Positions 11,693 to 23,552 of a DNA stretch of 64,000 nucleotides are shown here, piece after piece. The translations under genes and the position numbers were made by a program. The notes beneath the pieces are model-generated. The model worked only from the letters and a program-made list of their open reading frames with translations, was not told the DNA's origin and made no database searches. The DNA is taken from positions 10,003,501-10,067,500 of the forward strand of contig CM054181.1 in assembly GCA_028829895.1 (NCBI GenBank), in the 5' to 3' direction. Each line of letters opens with the position of its first letter. Positions within the stretch are counted from its first letter, which is position 1. Origin of the DNA: Sinotaia quadrata (taxonomy: Eukaryota > Mollusca > Gastropoda > Architaenioglossa > Viviparidae).

Positions 11693-12233
11693 TGCATGTA
11701 CTTGTGTGTGAATTTGCGTGCAACTGGGCGTGGTGGGTTTTCTAAAGAGATTACTGTACGATTATAATATCACGAGCCTTGCTATAAAAATAGCAACTGA
11801 TCTCAGTTGAATATAGCAAATTTATATTTTAGATATAATCAGAATTTTAATAAAATTTTTATCTCGTGCAATAATAAATATTTTAAAGAGGGCGACTTCG
11901 GGCGGTGGGGGTGGTCGGGGGGTGGTAGTGGAAGGATGCTCATTGGGCTATGGTGAATCTGAAGCTATGTTGTTTATATACATAAACACAGAGCCTACAA
12001 CCAGCTTATGTGACGAATTGAAAGTAGCGGCAGTTGTGTTTCCTTCATGAAGCTAGAAGTTACTCTTCCCTTAACATGCGTGTCGTCTGTTCTGTCGCAG
12101 GTTTGGTCACAACCGGTCACATGGGTGTCAACTCTGCTCACAGCCCGTGTCCAAATTCTGATCATACTTCTTAACTGACTAAATGTTAAATCTATTTAAT
12201 TATACTTATTTGTCTTTATGTGCAAAAACAGAC
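11693..12233. other. Unique sequence, no gene recognised
   Basis: A splice-acceptor-like 'tctgtcgcag' at 12091-12100 is followed by a 25-codon open stretch ending in TGA at 12176. Alone this is not enough to call an exon. Confidence 0.4.
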
Positions 12234-13833
12234 TGTGACATGCACCCATCTGTTACTGGTTATTATTATTATTATTAATCGTCCATAACTAATTACAAGT
12301 GATGGAGAAATCTTAATTTATGTTTATTAATAATTCTGCTAGGAGACACCACTCGACAGATTATACGGGTGTAGTAAAAGTCTTCTCCATTCCACAACAA
12401 TAAGGCAGACGTTTTACTGTCACACAATACTTTCTTAGGTATAAACTTCTTACTAAAGGAGTAATAAAAATCCGTCTTTATTTTTATTTAACGAGCCCTG
12501 ACCCACCCACCTTTACACCAACAGATAGTTTAATAATATGTGCAAGAAGGTTAATAAATTTAACGATCAATTTATTAAATTAACAATTAAATATGCATAT
12601 ATACAAATACAATGAGAAGGTTATTTGACATCAATATTCCATAAAACAATGTTCAAATAATTCCACCACTTATTCAGTCTTATATCTTAACATAATTCAG
12701 CAAATCAGATTAGTATCAACATAAATCACAGAGCTATTCTTTAAGTAGAAGAAATGGAGCTATAGAGTGATATGATAATAGTTTGTACATAACGTGTTCA
12801 GTGATGAAAGCCACAACAGTCCTTGGCACGCTAACAATGTCACAAGTTTATTGTTCACAATAGAATTGTCAATCTTCCACTGTTCTGCTAGGCATGTTGT
12901 AGAATGTTCCCAAACTGTAGATCCCTCAACACTAATCTAGGTACACATTCACCCTATTAGCTTAGGCAATAAAAGTAATGAACTTCTAGCACTCCTTTTG
13001 CTAGAAAGATCCACAGTTGAGTCGGACACACTTGCTGATGCACACAAACAGGGTGCAGTGTGACACAACTGCCACACTATAGGATAGAAACTTCTCGACT
13101 CCACCACAAACGAACAAAGAAAAAAAAAAGGGTGGGGGGGGAGGCTCGCTCCTTCCTGAAACATCACATCAGAGAGCAAAGCTAAGTTCTAATTATCATC
13201 TCTCTTCTCCATTCTTTCTTACAATAATTCTCAACTTACAATTCTTGCAACAGTATTTATTAACCTAATACATCCATGCAACATTATAAATACAAGATAA
13301 TAAATTATGAATGTGTTTCTGCTAGAAACAGTGTCACGTGTTTAACATATTACATACAAGTACCATGGTTCACAACTGTAGAAATAATAGTCTTTATACA
13401 TAATACATCTTTGCATTATTTTTCAAATATAATATATCAGTAATATTTCTAAGTCCATTCTCTCTCAATCAATCACTTAACTCACCATAAGCTAAAGATT
13501 GCCTTTCATAACAGAACTTGAGCTATATCAAAATCAAAGTGATTAGAATATAGAACTTTCTTGAAACAAATAAGTTTTGTTCTTTATCCATTGGTTAGAT
13601 CGTTATTTGTAAACCTTAAACTATTGGATAGCAAAAATTACTTAGCCACACTGAACTGGTTTCGATTACTTCAGCAAGTTCTAGCATGTTCTTTACCTGA
13701 GTTGTTATTTTAACTCTAGTACTTACAAAAATATCGTCATGCACAGTACTCGAAGGTCATGTCACATTGACATTTAACGAACTATATAATAATTAAGTTG
13801 TAAAATAGGGACAAGCAAATTTACTCTGCCACA
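12234..13833. repeat. Dispersed LTR-like repeat, copy A (possible solo LTR)
   Basis: About 1.6 kb, starting TGTGACATGC and ending TCTGCCACA. Its whole length aligns in order with copy B (28053-29418). Landmarks shared in order are an initial tattattattattaatc, 'gacaccactcg', 'gagccc...cccaccca', 'aagaaggttaataaattt', 'ctaagtccattctc', 'taactcacca', 'gcctttcat' and 'aaatttactctgcc'. There is no ORF. Length, TG...CA ends and AT-rich body fit an LTR. The landmark gcctttcat lies about 340 bp from the end, and the similar 'cggctgcctctcacgacc' lies about 290 bp from the end of the Gmr1-like LTR, which hints at a related family. No target duplication was found at these borders. Confidence 0.5.
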
Positions 13834-13849
13834 GATTTAAAAACCTTTA

Positions 13850-13975
13850 AGCATGAAATCTGTTAAGTCATCCTTAACTGACTTAAGCCTAAGTGTTAAG
13901 TCTGTTAAGTCATACTTAATTGGCTTAAGCCTAAATGTTAAATCTCTAGAGAACTGACTTGAGCTTAAATGTTAG
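13850..13975. repeat. Imperfect tandem duplication rich in ttaag
   Basis: 'tctgttaagtcatacttaa' and 'cttaagcctaa' recur two to three times directly after copy A. Confidence 0.6.
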
Positions 13976-14538
13976 AGCTATTAGGTGAAAACTAACTTAA
14001 ACCTAATCATGAAACCATCTATTCTATTGCCTAAAACTTAAGTGACTAATTCAAAACTACTTGCTTTTTACCTAGATGCAAAATCAATTAACTCCACCTT
14101 ACCTAAAGTGTTAAACTTACACATAACTTTGGCCCAAGCAACAAATGCTTATTACTCAGAAATAACTTTGGACCAACCTAGCCTAGCCCTAGGCAAACGG
14201 CCGTTAATTATGTCGACAGATGTGAACGTACTGATGATACATTAACAGATGGGAAGGCACTGATCAGACATGAACAGGTGTGAGGGTACTGATCAAACAT
14301 TTACAGGTGTCTCTTTTCTAGGAAAAAAACAAATGCAATAAAGAATTAGCCAAGTGCAGGAAGTGTTTTCTTCGGTGCAACTCGTGACTTGTGGGCAGGT
14401 TATTTATGTTTCTAGAGGGAAACCAATAAAACGAAATATGTTTACCTGTTTTCATTCCGTCCTACCGTTAAGCCTAACGTCGCGACCAATTCATTGATGC
14501 CTTTATAATATTTCACAGTTTATAGTGCAGATCAAGGG

Positions 14539-14542
<4 letters not shown>
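13976..14542. other. Unique sequence, no gene recognised
   Basis: Small duplication 'gtactgat(g/c)a' around 14229-14290. A 67-residue forward ORF at 14042-14245 has no recognisable motif. Confidence 0.4.

Positions 14543-14608
<66 letters not shown>
14543..14608. repeat. (TG)n microsatellite
   Basis: About 32 nearly uninterrupted TG units. Confidence 0.97.
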
Positions 14609-14613
<5 letters not shown>

Positions 14614-14879
14614 CTGTGTGTTTCCGGAAGAGGCGAAATAGTGGGAGTCACATAAAAGGCTTTGCCTTATCTGTTCACGTCTGGCTGCTTGTACACGTCT
14701 GGCTGTTTGTACAACTCTGAAGACAACAATGAATAACGGGTTTCGAATGAAGGAAAGTGAGGTGGCAAGACGGAGAGCGGACAGCATTGTTGACTTTGGA
14801 AAAGCGATGGCAAATAGAATGCGAATAAGGACTGCTTTTTTTTTTTTTAATGATCTTATTTGTTTTGAAAGAATAGCCT

Positions 14880-15350
14880 GAAGTCAGTAATAATACAATA
14901 AAACTGTCAGTAGTATGAAATAAAACAGTCAGCAATAGGACAATTAAAAAAGTCAGTAATAGGACAATAAACAGGAAGTAGTAGTTCTTTAGGACATTAA
15001 AATAAGAAGTCATAGGACGATAAACAGGAAGTAATAGGACATTAAAATAAGAAGTAATAGGTCAATAAAACAGGAAATAATAGAACATTAAAACAGGAAG
15101 TAACAGGACAATAAACAGGAAGTAATAGGACAATAAACAATAAGTAATAGGACAGTAAACAGGAAATAATAGGACATTAAAATAAAAAGGTAATAGGACA
15201 TAAAACAGGAAATGATAGGACAACAATACAGGAAGTAATATGACATTAATAAGGAAGTAATAGGACATTAAAATAAGAAGTAATAGGACATTAAAATAAG
15301 AAGTAATAGGACATTAAAACAAGATGTAATATGACAATAAAACAGGAAGT
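14880..15350. repeat. About 23-bp minisatellite, roughly 20 copies
   Basis: The unit is 'aagtaataggacattaaaat', with frequent variants (aggacaataaacagg). It begins at the gap after a T-run at 14837-14848. Spurious minus-strand ORFs rich in Tyr/Leu/Phe result. Confidence 0.9.
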
Positions 15351-16010
15351 ATATAGTCGGTTAGCATTTGGTTTTGGGGAGAGATTATTTTATGTTTAGT
15401 TTGTTTTTGTTTTCTTCTTTGTTTTATTGTATTAATAGCTTTTCTTGTTGTGGTCAGTGTGGCTAATATCACGCATTCTGAAGTATTCTTGTTATGATAT
15501 ATGTGACAGGTAGTTTAAGAAGTGCCCGTTGTGATTTGAGGATTTATAGTATCTTTCCACCCTATCGTATTTCTTTATCCACACGATAGGGCGATCTTTC
15601 CATATGCTTCCCCTACCCAGTGCTAAGTGTTGTATTATAAGTATATATTTCTCAGCGAACATTCACCTGACAAGATCCCAATATAATTGTATGAGGCATC
15701 CACACAACATTTCTCTTGTGTCTGTCGTATTATTTCTTCACAGATTTTACTCCCACTCATAGTGCTAGAAATCTCTTTCTAGAAATAAACTAAGAAGGAA
15801 TGGTAAATAAAAATGACATTTATTTTTAATATAACATAAATTGTATGATACACACACTGCACAACATGTAACACTCAATCAACGATATAAAAAGTCATTG
15901 TGACAGGTATTTCGATACGAGAAGTGCCTCTTAATTTTAGAGGATTGTGTTATTTATATCTATAATATATTACGCTTCTCAAATGTGGACTGGGATTAGG
16001 TAGATCAGTC

Positions 16011-16032
16011 TCCACACACACACACACACACG
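16011..16032. repeat. Short (CA)n tract
   Basis: About ten CA units within copy C. Confidence 0.9.
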
Positions 16033-18126
16033 TCTTGTTTGCTGTCCTTGGTAGAGGAAGAGACTTCAGTTCTTTTGAGAACCAAATAATTAATGTCATT
16101 CTTGTGATATTTCTGCTGTCAACATAGACAATCAATACGTACTCATGACGTCACAGGGGAAGAGAGTGTATTAAGATAGATATGTTTTCAGGTTGACATG
16201 ACCTGAATTGCAGAATTTCAAATGTTCCCTCCATTTTAGCTGGCTGCAGACCAAGAACGACACCAGAGATGGCCCATTCCTTTGGGACTCCAGTGGGTCA
16301 CATTGCCATCCCTCGTCAGTTGTAACAAAGGTTGCTGTAGCTCATTGTGGGACCTCAGAAATCAAACATGGACCAAGAAGGGACAAGAAAGCATTACCAT
16401 TTTTCAATGTAAGAGCAGCACTATTTCATAAGTGTTTGACTGAACTCACATCCATCCCTTAAACAGCTCATCAGATTTATTCTACTAATTATATAATTCA
16501 GTCATTCATCTCTCTCAGCTGTGGCTGATAACGTTACTTCACTACCTTGGGTTAAACAATTAAACTGCACTACACGCTTCCTTTACAAATTACATATGTC
16601 AATACACAACATAGTTATAATCAAACGTGTAGTGTTATTTACAAGGTTATATTTCTACATAACTGCCATATGAGGGTTACAAAATATATTATACAATTAA
16701 GTATAATTAAACAAAGCTAACATTCTGCATGAGATCAAACGCTATGAAAATCTCGAGATTATGACGTCATTCTACAAAATGTAGATCTGCTACTTGCTAC
16801 AAGCATCAAGACTGTCTATACACATTATACATTTATAGCAAATAACTAGGCAGTTCTCTACTGAATCAAAACATAATGTGAGAAAATCCTTCAGGGTTTT
16901 AAAATATCACACACAATTATACATATACATTTATCTCTTATACATACTTATAACGTACTTACAAGCTTAAAATCTATAAATCTGATTTTTTTTTTTCACA
17001 CTAGGGCCTGACTAAGCATGCCTTTAAGCAGGGTTTCTTAAAAAATGTCTTTACTGGAGGATGAGTAATTTGAAACTAAAATATTTTCAATGGGTCTGAC
17101 TGCTCTCTGTATTCTACCTATTTCTAGTGAGTAACTTTGGTTGACCAGTACTCGGCCATAGGTTGGTTAATTATGATGTATTTTTCTCTCTGCCAGTTAA
17201 TTACCATCAATCAGGCGTCACTTACTTGTCAATCAACTAACTCGGCAACCCCTCGGGCTAAAAATAGTACGTGTTTATTTTAGAAATGTTCGCTACTAAG
17301 CTCTATGCATACTTTCCTGTCCACTTCTCTTCACTCTCTTTTTTCATCACCACCTAACAACAGTGGCATATCTCAGACCAAGCAACGAAATTGGCACAAG
17401 CCGGAAGTTGCTATCACCTTTAAATATCTGCTTTCATTTTTAAATACGGACAGACTGACCTCGCTCCATGCAGTGAGGATTGACCCTTTCAGTGGGACAC
17501 GTCACTTCAGTGAGCTATTTTCCTCTAAGATTAAAATCTAGAAAACAACCTACACTAACTTTCACTGAATATGAAACATTCGTAAATCACGACGAATGTC
17601 TTAAACATACCTACTTTAAAGTGTCAATAACAAGGGAGAAAGCCTGTACTAGATTTTAGCTTATAAACGTTCAAAATAGTTTTAATGAAGCGACAAATTG
17701 GGGAAAAGGTAAAAATATTTGTCACACATATAATTACCAAGAAATTTCAATAATATTCTAATTTTCTAAAACTGCCTGGAGAGTAATGTTTGATCTGTGA
17801 CAAGCAGGAGTCTAATAAATGACCTTCAATGTTCCTTGTTAAAGTCCGTTTGCTGCCTAACAGGTAGGATTCCTACAAATATCATAATTATGAACAGCAG
17901 ATAAAATTACAAAATTTTTGTTTAGCATCACAAAGTGCTGAGAGAAATAGGACAGTTATGTAAAAGATTACATGACTCACTTTCTACTTTGCTGAGTTGT
18001 CTCCTCCCAGGAGCTCAGCCAAGGGGCTTTGCAATGACAACGCATCAAAATGCACAATCCCAGGCAGTTTTTGGAATCAACAGATATGAAGATGGGCTGC
18101 AGGTTTCTCTCGGGTTCCTTATGCCT

Positions 18127-18290
18127 TTCACGTGATAATCTAACTATCTCAGTTTGTCCAATATTCTTTTAACACACTATGCATGTCACATGAAAATCTA
18201 ACTATCTCAGTTTGTCCAATATTCTTTTAACACACTATGCATGTCACATGAAAATCTAACTATCTCAGTTTGTCGAATATTTCCTTAAAC
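18127..18290. repeat. 58-bp tandem repeat, 3 copies
   Basis: 'ctaactatctcagtttgtcc' starts at 18140, 18198 and 18256. Each is followed by 'aatattc(t/c)tt' and, in the first two, 'cactatgcatgtcaca'. It lies inside copy C. Confidence 0.93.
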
Positions 18291-18916
18291 ATACTTATCA
18301 GAATTAATCTCTTGTCCCGTTTTATTAAATACATGACTTTAGCAATGACAGCTCTCTCATCCCGGGCTGACTAACATTACATCATTTATAGTCTGTAGCA
18401 CCCTCTTATAAAATTATGTCACGCTACAAAATCCTTTTATAAAATTGTAAAATACCTCAAACAAAAATAAATATAATTAAAAAGTATCTGTAGTGCTCCT
18501 TACAAAATTAAATTACACTATAAAATTATTTTATAAAGTTGCAAAATAGATACAAATAGATGTATGTAAGCATGTTTAGTGCTCATCACAAAATTAAGTT
18601 ATACTATAAAATCTCCAAAAACAGTACAAGTGAAATCATGAAGATGCCCTTTAGTGGTCACAAAATATAACATATAAAAAGTAAACTTTTTAATATCAGT
18701 CCATTGGCTGGTCTCATTCTCATAAATCATAATCATTGGTTAATTAAAAACTACGCACTAGTTTGCATTACATCAAGAATATTCTTGCTTTGATCTGTTT
18801 ACTTCAACTCAGACACTTTCAAAAATACCATCGTAAGTAGTGCTCAAGGTCGGGTTACTCTGACAATTTAATAATTTAAATTTTAAAATAGGGATAAGCA
18901 AATTTACTCTGTCACA

Positions 18917-19974
18917 CAAAGATTTCAGATTGATCACATTTCAGCATATAAAACAGAGAACAATCAAACAAAAATCGTTCACTCTAGTGAGAATGCCAGT
19001 GATCAGATTCTGGTTGTTCTGGAGAATTGCTTATTTCCTATTCAGAACCGAGGTTGTTCTTGCTTTGAGTGCGTGCTAGCTTGGCTGGTGTTAGTTGCCA
19101 AGTGCCAATTAGGGAGAGTAGTCCTATATCTGTGTTTGGGCAAAGTATTGTCCATCTCCCTGTGCGGTGTTTCTTTGCAGTGTGTGTGTGCTTTAAATTC
19201 AAGGGAAGGGAAACACCACAGCTTCATCCCTTTGTGCAGCGTTGATGAACTTGGGGAAGCGCTTCTTGCTATGACATCTTTATATTTTGTGGCAGTCCTT
19301 TGATGACATCATCACATTTTCTCTACTGCTGCTATGACAACATTTTACAGTACTATGGATAGGACACGTCATATTTTAACTGACCTTTTCAGATATCTGG
19401 AGCTGGGTAGGGGCCTTCAATATATTTATTTATTTATTTAATATACCCGGTCTGTGCTGAGTAATGGAGGAAAGGAGAGATTGAAGTTAGGTAAAACTGA
19501 ATGCACACGTATTGTCAGTCTGGGGAATGGGAGGTCAAAATATTTATAAGTTTTAAAGTAATCAAATCTATTTATAGCTTTTATGCAAAACGTTGAAGTT
19601 TGTGTAAGAATTAATTGTACAGCTAGCTTATACAACTTATATAGCCCATAAATGAGGGTTATTCTTCAACTTTTTCAACTAAATAACTTTTACAGCTGGT
19701 TATGATTTTAACTCGTACTTAACACTACAGAGAGAAGTGGAAACATATTTTGCTGTGCTTTGAAGAGAGAGTCAGAAATCAGTGTAATGCACTTCCTTTC
19801 CTCGCATCATGACAAAATATAGTCCTTCCACTGAAAAAGATCCCAGGACCTGTGCCCTTGAGGTCATTGACCTTTCAGCCTGTCTGTGGTCTGTCCGATT
19901 TCCTCACTGCTTGGAGTAGTGGAACCCTCCAGTAATTCAGGAAACTTCTAGGGATTCTCAGTATTTAAGCAGCC
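18917..19974. other. Unique sequence, no gene recognised
   Basis: Two overlapping ORFs of 61 and 76 residues on opposite strands near 19042-19303 have no recognisable motifs. A (TTTA)n tract lies at 19423-19441. Confidence 0.45.
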
Positions 19975-20330
19975 TAAAGCCTCTAGCGAAAGTCGTCCCC
20001 CCACCCACCGACGGAGGGCGGTTGAGGGTATGCGCCAAACTGGTGCAAACTGTTTCACCCCCTTCCGCCAGCCCTCCTGCCCTCCACCTCAGACGCACCG
20101 CGAGGCTGTGGGGATCCCCCAGAAGCAGACCAAGACTGAGAACATCATGAAGATGTAAGCGAAACACATCTAGCGGAAGTCTAGCCTTTCACCCACCAAC
20201 TAAGGGTTGTTGAGGGTGTGCGCCAAACTGGTGCGACCATTTCTCACCCCTTTCCGCCACCCCTCCCACCCTCCAACTCGAACGCAAGCGTGAGGCTGAG
20301 GGGTCCCACCGGGGCACTCCAGATCATAGA
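19975..20330. repeat. 188-bp C-rich tandem duplication, 2 diverged copies
   Basis: 'gcgccaaactggtgc' occurs at 20032 and 20220. Both copies carry 'cacccacc...gttgagggt', 'ttccgcca' and 'gaggctg(t/a)gggg(a/t)'. This is the most GC-rich block in the first half of the window. Confidence 0.8.
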
Positions 20331-20880
20331 ACGTCTGATGACGAAATGATCAAGGCAAAACTGACGCAAAACTGCTATCTCCCCTCCCACTTCTAGCCTT
20401 CTGGTCGCCAACTTTGCAAGGCCTCTGAAATTTATCTAACGATGTTAAGACAAATTTTTTGTGCTCTTATGTATATTTTATTGCGTGTGAGAGAAAATAT
20501 TTCTTTTCTTCTGTTTAGGGGAAGATGCTTGTAGAGCGTTTTAATTTTCACCCTAAACTGTTTTAAGTTTTGAGAAGCATTGCTTGACTTATTTTAAATT
20601 ATTTTGTTAAACATTTCCATTTTCTTACACGTTATATTAGAGTGAATTTTTCTATTTCTGTTTTATTATTTAAAAAAAAAAACACTGTTTGCTTCCAGTT
20701 TCAATATTATTCTGAAACTAGAAAAATATTTTTCTCAAGGATTTTCTCTGTATTATTTTGCCCTTGTTTGAACAATCATAAACAGTTGGTGGTCTCATTC
20801 GGCCATTTAGTTATGTATGAAATGCCAAAAGTTCTTTCATCAGACTTCCAGTTCTTTTAACTGTCTACACCTGACCTAGA
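20331..20880. other. Unique AT-rich sequence, no gene recognised
   Basis: Nothing beyond low-complexity T-rich segments. Confidence 0.45.
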
Positions 20881-20883
20881 ATT

Positions 20884-21030
20884 ATCATTGGGATTGGGAT
20901 TGGGATTGTATGCGAGTCGATATATGTCCATCGATATGTCTGGTGTGTGACCAGTCACGACAAATTGTGATTGTACGCGAGTCGATTGTCTGGTGCGTGA
21001 CTAGTCACGACTAATTGTGATAGTATTTGT
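20884..21030. repeat. Short (GGGATT)3 tract and a tandem duplication
   Basis: 'gggattgggattgggattg' is followed by two copies of 'gcgagtcgat...tgtctggtg(t/c)gtgac...gtcacgac'. The hexamer differs from the animal telomere repeat TTAGGG. Confidence 0.75.
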
Positions 21031-21110
21031 GCCTAAGGTGGAGGTAGACGTGATGAAATCGAGTGTGGTACATTACACCAACACTTATAGTCGCATCTAC
21101 CCCTCACAAT

Positions 21111-21350
21111 GCCTAAGGGTTAACTTTAAGCCAATGATGACTTTTACTCATCGTAAGGGTTAACTTTAAGCCAGTGAGGACTTTTACTCATCGTAAGGGT
21201 TAACTTTAAGCCAGTGAGGACTTTTACTCATCGTAAGGGTTAACTTCAAGCCGGTAATGACTTTTACTCATCGTAAGGGTTAACTTCAAGCCGGTAATGA
21301 CTTTTACTAATCGTAAGGGTTAACTTCAAGCCAGTAATGGCTTTTACTCG
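21111..21350. repeat. 40-bp minisatellite, 6 exact-length copies
   Basis: 'tcgtaagggttaactttaag' recurs exactly every 40 bp; taactt starts at 21121, 21161, 21201, 21241, 21281 and 21321. Only point changes separate copies (tttaag/ttcaag, gtgagg/gtaatg). Confidence 0.97.
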
Positions 21351-22777
21351 TTATTATTTCATTCTTTATATGTGACGTACACATTGTAATATATTATAAC
21401 AAATGGTGATTATATAGGGAAATATAAATATTGTATATTTTGTTATATCGATACGTGCGTGTGTAACGTGTTAGTATGCCCGTGTGAATCTGTGCGTGCG
21501 TGCTTGTGTGTGCATGCGTGCGTAGTGTTAGTCATTGCCATTATTATTTTAGAGTCTATGGTCTAGGGCTAGGCTATGATCATTAAAACCATTTTTATAG
21601 ATAGATAGATGAAATGACCGCCCAGCCAGCCAGATAGATAGGCAGGCAGTTAGATAAAAACAAGCTTGGTAGGGGACTCACAGGAGATCTATGTTTGAAG
21701 TGATTTATTTACATCTTATCACCGCAGGTGTACGTGACAACCCAGACTCAGTCGTTTCTAAAGCGGTTTGGTGAAGACCTTAACATTATCTTAGGTAAAC
21801 CAAATATTTGTACAAATCCTTTGCTACGACTTAAACTGGTTAGCAAGAGATGACAGAAAAGAAAATGGTGGCTGGGAGGTTGAGTGAAAATATTGTAAAA
21901 GTACAAAGTCAAAAGTGTAAATAACGGTTTAATATTCAGTTCCGTTAATCTCAAAATAATCGCAGTTGGTGATCCACTTCGTTTTCATGCGTAGTATTCA
22001 TGTGTCAGTGTATGAGAGGAAAGGTGAATGTATATATATGTGTATGTATACATAATAAACCGCATATTTACGTGACATAACACTCAGAACCAGAGTGACA
22101 ACAGACCTACGAGCTATGTCAGTTTAAACCAGCCCTCGCAAGCAGCTGAAGTGTGGGAGGTGATGGGAGGGGTCGCGGTGCTGTTCGGTAAAACTGATGA
22201 GTGGCTGTTTGTGTGTCTCTATGAACGACAGAAATTATAATAACCGCCAGTCCAAACGCAGACTGGAAGATCACGAGATACCCGACGTCATGTCAAAGCA
22301 GATAATTATCTGGCACCCTTCAGTGTACTAAGGCTGTACATAGGGGGATGGGGGGTGGGGTGGACTGAAGTATCATATCGAATACACTAAAACTTTATAG
22401 TATAAGGCTATAGGTGAAGGTGGATGGGTGCGAAAGGATTGTTTTTTTAATAAATAATCCAACTAGTGTTCTGCTGTTTAAAGGGAAACGTAATATACTA
22501 TCATTGTTCGGTTCCATGGCAAGAGAAGAAGAAAGAGAACACACTACTAACAGCTGTATGAATCCAAACAGAGAAGCGCCTGTACAGACGTAACTTAACA
22601 GCCGAGTGGAAACAGTCCACGCGTTTGAACGCAACTCATACTGTGTTCAGTGTGTCGTCCCTCGTCGCGCGTGTACAAAACCAACAAAAACTGACGTCTC
22701 CTTCTCCCTTTAAATTCCAAGAATGACCTACCAAGTCACAATAAAATGTTTGTTCAAGTGTACTTTGGGGACAGGGA
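21351..22777. other. Mostly unique sequence, no gene recognised
   Basis: Contains a GATA/GGCA patch at 21598-21655 and TG-rich bits at 21455-21520. The 79-residue minus ORF at 22395-22634 begins with a hydrophobic stretch but shows no family resemblance. Confidence 0.4.
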
Positions 22778-22853
22778 GTGTGTGCGTGTGTGCGTGCGTG
22801 CGTGCGTGCGTGTGTGTGTGTGTGTGCGTGCGTGTGTGTGTGTGTGTGTGTGT
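22778..22853. repeat. (TG)n/(CGTG)n microsatellite
   Basis: TG units interspersed with cgtg quartets. Confidence 0.95.
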
Positions 22854-23104
22854 AATAAATAATCACTAACGAGCCGACTCAGGCCAGACATTCTCCCTCA
22901 CCTCCTGTTATGATGGACTCGCTCTTCGTTACATGTGACGCTGGGTGACGTGGATTATGCTGCAGTGTTGATGTATGACATCTCATCACGGACAAAGGAC
23001 AGACAGACAAACGGACGGGCGGAAGAACAAACACAGGGAAAGCTCGTTGCTCTAGCGTCTGCCGACAGAAGGCAAATTGATGCGGGTAGACAGATGCAGA
23101 AAAG

Positions 23105-23515
23105 TGAATGTGTCTGATTGAATGATGGATGTATTGATTAAAGGATGGATTGATTAATTAAATGAGTGAGTGATAAAGCACATGACTGTGTGGATGATCG
23201 CTTGGTTAATTTTCTCACTAACTGCTCGACAAAACGGCTAACTGACCGAATGGTTGACTATTGAACAAGCGATTAATTGGTGGTCGATCGAGTGATCAGT
23301 AGTTTGAATGAGTGTAAAATGAGTGACTGATCGTTTGATTGAACGAATGATTGACTGATTAATTGATTAATCGCTCAGGTGATGAAGTTATTGAGTGAAG
23401 GGTATGTGGACTGAAGGTTTAATTTATTGATTGACTGGCTAATCAATTGATTGATTTACTGACTGACTTATCAAGTGACAAATGATTCACCGGAGGATTA
23501 ACCGATTAACAAAAA
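23105..23515. repeat. Degenerate tetranucleotide-phased low-complexity tract
   Basis: About 400 bp in which TGAT, TGAA, TGAC and ATTGA recur in near 4-bp phase (for example 'gattgattaattaaatgagt'). It looks like an old mutated (TGAT)n/(TGAC)n microsatellite. Confidence 0.65.
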
Positions 23516-23552
23516 TATGTAAAACCTCATAATAAAAGTGTTAACGACCTGT

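Larger units (their letters stand above)
15502..18916. repeat. Dispersed LTR-like repeat, copy C (long or composite)
   Basis: Starts TGTGACAGG (15502) and ends CTGTCACA (18916), an exact 8-bp inverted terminal match. The start region matches copy A in layout: 'aagaaggaatggtaaataaa' lies about 290 bp in, as 'aagaaggttaataaa' does in A. The end region at 18690-18916 aligns with the last 230 bp of copies A and B ('cattggctggtctc', 'tttcaaaaataccatcgtaa', 'gggataagcaaatttactct'). At 3.4 kb it is twice the length of A. A second TGTGACAGGTA start lies at 15899, so a nested or rearranged copy is likely. The interior was not identified. Confidence 0.35.

Noticed and set aside
12091..12178. Possible terminal exon after a splice-acceptor-like tctgtcgcag
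   Set aside because: Only 25 codons, no recognisable peptide, no upstream exon or downstream polyadenylation support.
20884..20903. Interstitial telomere repeat
   Set aside because: The hexamer is GGGATT in three copies, not TTAGGG, and is too short.
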